Of a stretch of 64,000 nucleotides of DNA, positions 58,359 through 64,000 are shown one piece after another. The stretch comes from Pseudomonas mosselii (GTDB lineage Bacteria; Pseudomonadota; Gammaproteobacteria; Pseudomonadales; Pseudomonadaceae). The notes below the pieces were generated by a model. The model was not told where the DNA came from. It ran no database searches and was given only the letters and a program-made list of their open reading frames with translations. The DNA lies in contig NZ_QJRP01000003.1 of NCBI RefSeq assembly GCF_003205295.1, positions 62,001 through 126,000 on the forward strand. The letters run 5' to 3'. Position 1 is the stretch's first letter, and every line of letters begins with the position of its first letter. Both the position numbers and the translations under genes were made by a program.

Positions 58359-59642
58359 ATGACCACCCCCAGCCACTTCTCCCCCGACCACCCGGTCCCC
58401 ACCCATCACCGCCAGTTCGGTGCCCGCGACCTGTTCTCGCTGTGGTTCTCCCTCGGCATCGGCCTGATGGTGTTGCAGGTCGGCGCCCTGCTGGCGCCAG
58501 GCCTGGGCCTGGCCGGCTCGATCCTGGCGATCGCCCTCGGCACGGCGGTGGGCGTGCTGCTACTGGCTGCGGCAGGTGTGATCGGCAGCGACACCGGCCT
58601 GTCGGCCATGGCCACCCTGCGCCTGACGCTGGGCAGTCATGGCGCGCGTCTGCCGGCCTTGCTCAACCTCCTGCAGCTGGTTGGCTGGGGCTCGTTCGAG
58701 ATCATCGTCATGCGCGATGCCGCCAGCCTGTTGGGCGCCCGTGCCTTCGGCGAGGGCAGCGGCTGGAGCAGCCCGCTGCTGTGGACCCTTTGCTTTGGCG
58801 TCCTGGCCACGCTGCTGGCGGTCAGCGGGCCGCTGGCGTTCGTGCGCAAGGTGCTGCGCAAGTGGGGCATCTGGCTGCTGCTGGGGGCTTGCATCTGGCT
58901 GACCTGGAACCTGTTCGCCAAGGCCGACCTGGCCGCTCTGTGGCAGCGCCCGGGGGATGGCTCGCTGTCCCTGGCCCTGGGCTTCGACATCGTCATTGCC
59001 ATGCCGCTGTCGTGGCTGCCGCTGATCGCCGACTATTCACGCTTCGGCCAGCGGGCCAGCCGGGTGTTCGGCGGTACGGCATTGGGCTTTTTCATCGGCA
59101 ATGCCTGGCTGATGAGCCTGGGCGTGGCCTATACCCTGGCCTTCGCCCCGAGCGGTGAAGTGAATGCGCTGCTGCTGGCGCTGGCCGGCGCCGGGCTGGG
59201 GATCCCGCTGCTGCTGATCCTGCTGGACGAGTCGGAGAACGCCTTTGCCGATATCCACTCGGCAGCGGTCTCCACCGGGCTGCTGGTCAAGCTGAAGGTC
59301 GAGCACCTGGCCTTGGCCATCGGCGTGTTGTGCACGCTGATCGCCCTGCTGGCGCCGTTGGCCCAGTACCAGAACTTCCTGCTGCTGATCGGCTCGGTAT
59401 TCGCGCCGCTGTTCGGCGTGGTGCTGGTGGATCACTTCGTGGTCCGTCGCCGTCGCCTGCCGGCGCTGGTCGAGGGCTTGCACTGGCAGGCGCTGCTGGC
59501 CTGGGCGGTGGGGGTGGCGGCCTATCACCTGCTGGCCAGCCAGGCGCCGGAGCTGGGGGCGACCCTGCCGGCACTGCTGCTGGCAGGGGGGCTGCACCTG
59601 GTGCTATCGATCAGCCGCGGCCGGGAAACAGCTCGGGCCTGA
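58359..59642 (+). CDS. cytX: Putative hydroxymethylpyrimidine transporter CytX (NCS1 family)
   Basis: A 427-residue polytopic membrane protein with about 12 membrane segments. FSLWFSLGIGLMVLQVGALLAPGLGLAGSILAIALGTAVGVLLLAAAGVIGSDTGLSAMATLRLTLGSHGARLPALLNLLQLVGWGSFEIIVM is the NCS1 cytosine/HMP permease pattern. CytX is the subgroup linked to thiamin salvage, and its position right after thiC agrees. ATG 58359 begins the predicted cytosolic tail. Its last 32 nt overlap the tail of the gene on the other strand. Confidence 0.88.
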   Translation: MTTPSHFSPDHPVPTHHRQFGARDLFSLWFSLGIGLMVLQVGALLAPGLGLAGSILAIALGTAVGVLLLAAAGVIGSDTGLSAMATLRLTLGSHGARLPALLNLLQLVGWGSFEIIVMRDAASLLGARAFGEGSGWSSPLLWTLCFGVLATLLAVSGPLAFVRKVLRKWGIWLLLGACIWLTWNLFAKADLAALWQRPGDGSLSLALGFDIVIAMPLSWLPLIADYSRFGQRASRVFGGTALGFFIGNAWLMSLGVAYTLAFAPSGEVNALLLALAGAGLGIPLLLILLDESENAFADIHSAAVSTGLLVKLKVEHLALAIGVLCTLIALLAPLAQYQNFLLLIGSVFAPLFGVVLVDHFVVRRRRLPALVEGLHWQALLAWAVGVAAYHLLASQAPELGATLPALLLAGGLHLVLSISRGRETARA

Positions 59643-60357
59643 TCACGCCGTTGAGGCGCGGGTAGGGGATCTTCAGCTCGACGTGGCCCATGGAGTAGGG
59701 CGCGATGGCGTAGACCTCGTACTTGATCACCACCGCGCCATAGGTCAGGGCGATGTGCGGCGACTGCTTGAACGGCCAGGTCTTGACGAACTCGGGGTCC
59801 TTGTCCATGCCGGTGCTGATCAGCCAGGCGCGGTGGGACTCCTCGGCGGTCTTCCAGAAGGTCGCTTCCTGGCCGGGCACCAGCATGTCGTCAAGGGTCA
59901 GCACCTTGTCCAGCTTGCGCGAGTAGTTGATGAAGCCGCGCCCGGGCATGCCATGGGCGCCGCCGCTGTCCAGGTAGCTGGACAGCTCGACGATCACCAG
60001 CCCGTCATGCTGTTCGCGTACCTTGGCCTGCAGGTAGCTGCTGTTGCGCTTGTCGGCGCGGGCCAGGTACTGCTGTTCATAGGCTTGCAGCGAGGCCGGC
60101 GGGGTGCCGCGCTGGTTGTCCTCGGTCAGCATCAGCAGGCGTTTCTCGACGATGGCGTCGAGCTTGGGCAGGGTGGGGAAGTGCACCACGTCGATGTTGA
60201 CCAGCGGGCAGTCGCTCTCGCTGCAGCCGGGCTTGACGTGCTCCCAGGCCTCGCGCTTGACCTCGAGCGGGGCGCGGTAATTGGGCGTGAACAGGCTCTG
60301 GCAGGCGCCGAGCGCCAGTGCCAGGACGGCCACGGAAGTCAGTTTGACAAGCGTCAT
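59611..60357 (-). CDS. RsiV-like (DUF3298) lipoprotein
   Basis: A 248-residue lipoprotein; signal MTLVKLTSVAVLALALGAC with lipobox Cys19. The mature part has the DUF3298/RsiV layout: NIDVVHFPTLPKLDAIVEKRLLML, then VELSSYLDSGGAHGMPGRGFINYSRKLDKVLTLDDMLVPG, whose G-x-AHG segment is the conserved core, and YEVYAIAPYSMGHVELKIPYPRLNGVIRPEL. RsiV of Bacillus binds lysozyme; this protein has no anti-sigma domain, so it is only a fold relative. Convergent overlap with cytX is 32 nt. Confidence 0.85.
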   Translation of the reverse strand: MTLVKLTSVAVLALALGACQSLFTPNYRAPLEVKREAWEHVKPGCSESDCPLVNIDVVHFPTLPKLDAIVEKRLLMLTEDNQRGTPPASLQAYEQQYLARADKRNSSYLQAKVREQHDGLVIVELSSYLDSGGAHGMPGRGFINYSRKLDKVLTLDDMLVPGQEATFWKTAEESHRAWLISTGMDKDPEFVKTWPFKQSPHIALTYGAVVIKYEVYAIAPYSMGHVELKIPYPRLNGVIRPELFPGRG

Positions 60358-60542
60358 GTTGCCTCTTTCACAACGGTGATGATCGGCCTTGGACCGCCTG
60401 CGCGGCCTTCAGTTCGCCACTAAGCTAACAGAGAGCGGCGCGCCTGTCCCGGCTGCCCGAACGGTCGCCGGAAAGGGGTGAAACCGGGCGGCGCGCAGAG
60501 TAGGATTGCGCGATGCGGTAAACGAGGTATCAAGGAGTTTGC

Positions 60543-61160
60543 ATGACGGACACGTCAAATACAGTGCCCACCCAGGTCGAGATTGCCCGGCGCGAGCAAT
60601 TGTTCAAGGGCTTCTACAAGCTCGACAAGCTGCATCTGCGCCATGAACTGTTCGCCGGTGGCATGAGCCGTGAGTTCACCCGCGAGCTGTTCGTGCGCCA
60701 TGACGCCGTCTGTGTGCTGCCCTACGATCCGCAGCGCGACGAGGTGGTGCTGATCGAGCAGTTTCGCGTGGGGGCCATGGGCAAGGTCGACAACCCCTGG
60801 CTGATCGAGATGGTCGCCGGGTTGATCGACAAGGATGAGCAGCCGGAGGAGGTTGCCCATCGCGAGGCCCAGGAAGAGGCCGGCCTGACCTTTTCGGCAC
60901 TGTGGCCGATGACGCGCTATTTCCCCTCGCCTGGCGGCAGCGACGAGTACGTCCACCTGTTCCTGGGTCGTTGCATCAGCGAGGGCGCCGGTGGCCTGCA
61001 TGGCCTGGAAGAAGAGAGCGAGGACATCCGCGTGCGCGTCTGGGCGTTTGAGGACGCCCTGCAGGCGGTACGCGACGGGCGCATCTGCAACGCCGCCGCG
61101 ATCATCGGCCTGCAATGGCTGGCACTCAACCGTGACGAAGTTCGAGGTATGTGGAAGTGA
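60543..61160 (+). CDS. nudF: ADP-ribose pyrophosphatase (Nudix hydrolase)
   Basis: Hydrolyses ADP-ribose to AMP and ribose 5-phosphate. It has 205 residues. The Nudix box GLIDKDEQPEEVAHREAQEEAGL spans about residues 93-115 and the NudF-type proline-containing YFPSPGGSDEYVHLFLG follows. ATG 60543 has AAGGAG upstream. The next gene starts inside its stop codon region, and cpdA lies two genes on, as in enterobacteria. Confidence 0.95.
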   Translation: MTDTSNTVPTQVEIARREQLFKGFYKLDKLHLRHELFAGGMSREFTRELFVRHDAVCVLPYDPQRDEVVLIEQFRVGAMGKVDNPWLIEMVAGLIDKDEQPEEVAHREAQEEAGLTFSALWPMTRYFPSPGGSDEYVHLFLGRCISEGAGGLHGLEEESEDIRVRVWAFEDALQAVRDGRICNAAAIIGLQWLALNRDEVRGMWK

Positions 61161-61603
61161 ACCTGCTGCGCGAGCGCTATCGGGTCGACCTGGTCGGGCT
61201 GCAGTCGGCCTGCGAGGCCAACTATGCCCGCCTGATGCGCCTGCTGCCGGACATGCGCACCACGCAAAGCTCGCGGCGCATCGGCATGACCCAGGGCGAC
61301 CAGATGCTCGGCGTGCTGGTGCTCGAAGTGCTGCTGGCCTGTCCCTATACCACCACCCTCAAGGTGCGCCAGGAGCACAGCTTGCCCTGGCTGCCGGTGC
61401 CCGAGCTGGAAGTGCAGGTCTATCATGACGCACGCATGGCCGAGGTGGTCAGCGCCGAACATGCCCGGCGCCTGCGCAGCATCTACCCGTATCCCAATAC
61501 GGCGATGCACCAGCCGGACGAGAAGGCCCAGCTCAACCTGTTCCTCGGTGAATGGCTGAGCCATTGCCTGGCCTGTGGCCACGAACTGGAAGCGGTGCGC
61601 TGA
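61157..61603 (+). CDS. yqiB: DUF1249 family protein YqiB
   Basis: A 148-residue cytosolic protein of DUF1249: LLRERYRVDLVGLQSACEANYARLMRLLPDM, VLVLEVLLACPYTTTLKVRQEHSLPWLPVPELEVQVYHDARMAEVV and RSIYPYPNTAMHQPDEKAQLNLFLGEWL. The function is unknown. The start is GTG 61157 (overlapping the nudF stop as GTGA, with GAGG 9 nt upstream) rather than GTG 61151. The nudF-yqiB-cpdA-yqiA-parE order is shared with E. coli. Confidence 0.92.
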   Translation: MNLLRERYRVDLVGLQSACEANYARLMRLLPDMRTTQSSRRIGMTQGDQMLGVLVLEVLLACPYTTTLKVRQEHSLPWLPVPELEVQVYHDARMAEVVSAEHARRLRSIYPYPNTAMHQPDEKAQLNLFLGEWLSHCLACGHELEAVR

Positions 61604-61630
61604 AATGTGATGCGCGTCGGTTTCGAGTAC

Positions 61631-61658
61631 TTGCTCGAAACCGATCCGCCGCCATAAT
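61631..61658 (+). promoter_or_regulatory. Candidate promoter of cpdA
   Basis: TTGCTC (61631-61636) and CATAAT (61653-61658) are 16 nt apart, about 30 nt before the cpdA start. Confidence 0.45.
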
Positions 61659-61688
61659 CGGTGCTGAATCCGTTCGAGGAGACGGCCG

Positions 61689-62492
61689 TTGCCGCAACCA
61701 CACTCACTTCCGTCACCCATCCATGTGGTGCAACTGACCGACGCCCACCTGTTCGCCGACCCGGCGGGCACTTTGCTGGGCCTGAATACCCGCGCAAGCC
61801 TCGGGCATGTGATCGCCCAGGTGCGCCGCGAGCAACCGCGCATCGACCTGCTGCTGTGCACGGGTGATCTGTCGCAGGATGCCAGCGTCGCCTCCTATCA
61901 GGCGTTTCGTGAGCTGAGCGCGAAGCTCGGTGCGCCGGCGCGCTGGTTGCCGGGCAATCATGACGAGGCCCAGGTGATGCAGGCCGTGGCGCCGGAGCTG
62001 GTACGGGCGGTGACGGACATTGGCCAATGGCGCATCGTCATGCTCGATTCGGCAGTGGTTGGTGCCACCTTCGGTTTGTTGGCGGATGACCAGCTGGCGG
62101 TGCTTGAACAGGCGCTGGGTGGTGCAGGCGAACGCCATTGCCTGGTGTGCTGCCACCACCAGCCGGTGGATATCGGCTGCGCCTGGATCGCGCCGATCGG
62201 GTTGCGCAACGCCGATGTGCTGTTGAACTGCTTGCGCAGTTATCCACAGGTGAAGGCGCTGCTATGGGGGCATATCCATCAGGAATGGGATGAGATGCGC
62301 GACGGCATCCGTTGCCTCGCCACGCCTTCGACCTGCATCCAGTTCGCGCCGGGCAGCGAGGAGTTCAAGGTGAGCGAAGAGCAGCCGGGCTACCGCTGGC
62401 TGCGGCTGCATGCCGACGGACGGTTGGAGACCGGGGTGGAACGGGCGCGCGATTTCGAGGTGAGGCTGGATTTCGACAGCCCGGGCTACTGA
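61689..62492 (+). CDS. cpdA: 3',5'-cyclic-AMP phosphodiesterase CpdA
   Basis: Degrades cAMP and so limits Vfr/CRP signalling. It has 267 residues with the full calcineurin-like metallophosphatase set: QLTDAHLF (DxH), TGDLSQD (GD), LPGNHDE (GNHD), CCHHQP (H) and LWGHIHQEW (GHxH). The start is TTG 61689 with GAGGAG about 8 nt upstream; no ATG lies near. It is part of the nudF-parE group but seems to have its own promoter. Confidence 0.95.
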   Translation: MPQPHSLPSPIHVVQLTDAHLFADPAGTLLGLNTRASLGHVIAQVRREQPRIDLLLCTGDLSQDASVASYQAFRELSAKLGAPARWLPGNHDEAQVMQAVAPELVRAVTDIGQWRIVMLDSAVVGATFGLLADDQLAVLEQALGGAGERHCLVCCHHQPVDIGCAWIAPIGLRNADVLLNCLRSYPQVKALLWGHIHQEWDEMRDGIRCLATPSTCIQFAPGSEEFKVSEEQPGYRWLRLHADGRLETGVERARDFEVRLDFDSPGY

Positions 62493-62495
62493 GTC

Positions 62496-62544
62496 GGGGG
62501 ACCGCTTTGCGGTCCTTTCGCGACACAGGGCCGCTCCCACAGAG
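62496..62544. repeat. Single REP element after cpdA
   Basis: A GGACCGC-TTT-GCGGTCC hairpin followed by one REP arm (TTTCGCGACACAGGGCCGCT...). No inverted partner is present. Confidence 0.7.
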
Positions 62545-62647
62545 ATCGTGGTCCCCGGCTGTTTGAAGAATTTGTTGCGAAAATCCCCACGCTGCGCCAA
62601 TGCCCTTCGAACACGCTACACTGCGCGTCTTTGCGTCCGGGGGCAGC

Positions 62648-63256
62648 ATGTCGGGTTCCATCCTCTATATCCATGGCTTCAACAGCTCGCCGCTGTCGAA
62701 GAAGGCGCGCCAGCTCGAGGCGGTGATGCAGCGGCTCGGCCTGTCCGACCAGCTGCGGGTCCCGGCCCTGCATCACCACCCGCGCCAGGCCATCGCCCAG
62801 CTGGAGGCCGCCATCGCCGAGCTTGGCGCCCCCTTGCTGGTCGGCAGCTCCCTCGGCGGCTACTATGCCACCCATCTGGCCGAGCGCCACGGGCTCAAGG
62901 CCCTGCTGGTCAATCCGGCGGTAGGCCCGCACCGCCTGTTCGACGGCTACCTCGGCACCCAGCGCAACCTCTATACCGATGAGGCCTGGGAGCTGACCCA
63001 CGACCACGTAGACGCCCTGGCCGAACTGGAAGTGCCGCCGCCGCAGGACGCCACCCGCTATCAAGTGTGGTTGCAGACCGCCGATGAAACACTGGACTAT
63101 CGCCACGCCGAGCGCTATTACCGCGCCTGTGCCCTGCGTATCCAGGCCGGTGGCGACCACAGCTACCAGGGCTTCGCCGAGCAGCTCCCGGCCCTGCTGG
63201 CCTTCGCCGGCATTGCCCGCGGGCAGTACGCGGCGCTGGATTTTTCTGTATTTTGA
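62648..63256 (+). CDS. yqiA: YqiA-type alpha/beta-hydrolase esterase
   Basis: A 202-residue cytosolic esterase. Seen are SILYIHGFNSSPLSKKARQLEA (oxyanion region), the nucleophile elbow LLVGSSLGGYYATHLAERHG, VNPAVGPHRLFDGYLG, and the acid/His end QTADETLDY and GGDHSYQGF. E. coli YqiA prefers short acyl esters. ATG 62648 starts the hydrolase domain; the open frame to 62600 has no ribosome site. It lies 33 nt before parE. Confidence 0.93.
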   Translation: MSGSILYIHGFNSSPLSKKARQLEAVMQRLGLSDQLRVPALHHHPRQAIAQLEAAIAELGAPLLVGSSLGGYYATHLAERHGLKALLVNPAVGPHRLFDGYLGTQRNLYTDEAWELTHDHVDALAELEVPPPQDATRYQVWLQTADETLDYRHAERYYRACALRIQAGGDHSYQGFAEQLPALLAFAGIARGQYAALDFSVF

Positions 63257-63289
63257 CTTTTGCATTCACCAGACTGACGACGAGAACCC

Positions 63290-64000
63290 ATGGCCAATCC
63301 CAGCGCTAGCGCCTATAACGCAGACGCCATCGAAGTCCTCTCGGGCCTTGACCCGGTCCGCAAGCGGCCGGGCATGTACACCGACACCAGCCGGCCCAAC
63401 CACCTGGCCCAGGAAGTCATCGACAACAGCGTCGACGAAGCCCTGGCAGGCCACGCCCGCTCGGTGCAGGTGATCCTGCATGCCGACCATTCGCTGGAGG
63501 TCAGCGACGATGGCCGCGGCATGCCGGTGGACATCCATCCCGAGGAAGGCGTTTCCGGCGTCGAGCTGATCCTCACCAAGCTGCACGCCGGCGGCAAGTT
63601 CTCCAACAAGAACTACCAGTTCTCAGGCGGCCTGCACGGCGTCGGCATCTCGGTGGTCAACGCCCTGTCTAGCCAGGTGCGGGTGCGCGTGAAGCGCGAC
63701 GGCAACGAATACCAGATGACCTTCGCCGACGGCTTCAAGGCCAGCGAGCTGGAAGTGGTCGGCACCGTCGGCAAGCGCAACACTGGCACCAGCGTGTACT
63801 TCACCCCCGATCCGAAGTACTTCGACTCGCCGAAATTCTCCATCAGCCGCCTCAAGCACGTGCTCAAGGCCAAGGCCGTGCTGTGCCCGGGGCTGTCCAT
63901 CAGCTTCGAGGACAAGGGCACCGGCGAGAAGGTCGAATGGCACTACGAGGACGGCCTGCGTTCCTACCTGGTCGACTCGGTCACCGAGTTCCAGCGCCTG
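63290..64000 (+). CDS. parE: DNA topoisomerase IV subunit B (5' part; continues past window)
   Basis: The ATPase subunit of topoisomerase IV, which unlinks daughter chromosomes. The 237 residues in the window cover the GHKL ATPase domain: IEVLSGLDPVRKRPGMYTDTSRPNHLAQEVIDNSVDEALAG (Mg-ligand Glu/Asn box), VSDDGRGMPVDIHPEEGVSGVELILTKLHAGGKF, and the ATP lid SGGLHGVGISVVNALS. ParE rather than GyrB is indicated by RPGMYTDTSRPNHL and by the yqiA context. The gene is open at the right edge. Confidence 0.96.
   Translation, partial: MANPSASAYNADAIEVLSGLDPVRKRPGMYTDTSRPNHLAQEVIDNSVDEALAGHARSVQVILHADHSLEVSDDGRGMPVDIHPEEGVSGVELILTKLHAGGKFSNKNYQFSGGLHGVGISVVNALSSQVRVRVKRDGNEYQMTFADGFKASELEVVGTVGKRNTGTSVYFTPDPKYFDSPKFSISRLKHVLKAKAVLCPGLSISFEDKGTGEKVEWHYEDGLRSYLVDSVTEFQRL

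Overview
The window is chromosomal DNA of a fluorescent Pseudomonas, most likely of the P. putida group. Evidence: high GC coding with GGAG-type ribosome binding sites; gene order matching the Pseudomonas core genome (sahR-like/metK/tkt/epd/pgk/fba, the hldE-msbA-LPS core block, putA/putP divergent pair, thiC/tolC/waaA, nudF/yqiB/cpdA/yqiA/parE); and about sixteen copies of the short REP palindromes typical of P. putida intergenic regions. No rRNA, tRNA, insertion sequence, integrase or CRISPR array is visible. || Layout. 1-5.1 kb, mostly minus strand: edge-truncated mltA, a lipoprotein cytochrome c, a DUF1090 protein, ligB and metK. 5.1-12.8 kb: an ArsR-methyltransferase fusion (SahR-like) upstream of metK with a perfect 12+12 bp operator-like palindrome, then the plus-strand central carbon block tkt, epd, pgk, fba interrupted by two small lipoprotein genes. 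12.9-24 kb: a REC-PAS-GGDEF-EAL protein, a YgjP-like metalloprotein, a small winged-helix protein, an ElaA-like acetyltransferase, a periplasmic solute-binding protein, a YccS-like membrane protein, a YhiN-type flavoprotein, dbpA and an MdtD-like exporter. 24.1-28.7 kb: an apparent minus-strand operon of an acyl-CoA dehydrogenase and a TldD/TldE (PmbA) protease pair whose genes overlap. || 28.7-30.9 kb is the most accessory-looking part: a HigB/HigA-type toxin-antitoxin module with a palindromic operator, then a segment with a sigma70-like promoter, a C4-antisense-like structured RNA and a possible anti-Shine-Dalgarno element in front of a tiny protein gene, followed by a second small DUF3077-type gene. 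30.9-36.7 kb: putA and putP (proline catabolism and uptake) transcribed apart from an intergenic region with seven GTTGCA motifs, the half-site known for PutA. 36.8-48.4 kb: rlmJ and a lipopolysaccharide-core/envelope block (carbamoyltransferase, GT2, GT-C-like membrane protein, InaA-type kinase, msbA, mig-14-like, dnpA-like PIG-L deacetylase, hldE). 48.4-54.2 kb: an uncharacterised conserved protein, an aldo/keto reductase and an FAD oxidoreductase with overlapping genes, an SMR efflux pump divergent from a LysR regulator, and waaA. 54.4-59.6 kb: tolC, a TPP riboswitch, thiC and a CytX-type pyrimidine transporter. 59.6-64 kb: an RsiV-like lipoprotein, nudF, yqiB, cpdA, yqiA and the start of parE. 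|| Functionally most of the window is housekeeping: central carbon flow, SAM supply, proline use, LPS assembly and thiamin synthesis. The non-routine signals are mainly regulatory: the SahR-like palindrome next to a probable leaderless promoter, the C4-like RNA with its small-protein gene, the PutA half-site cluster, the LysR box and the toxin-antitoxin operator.
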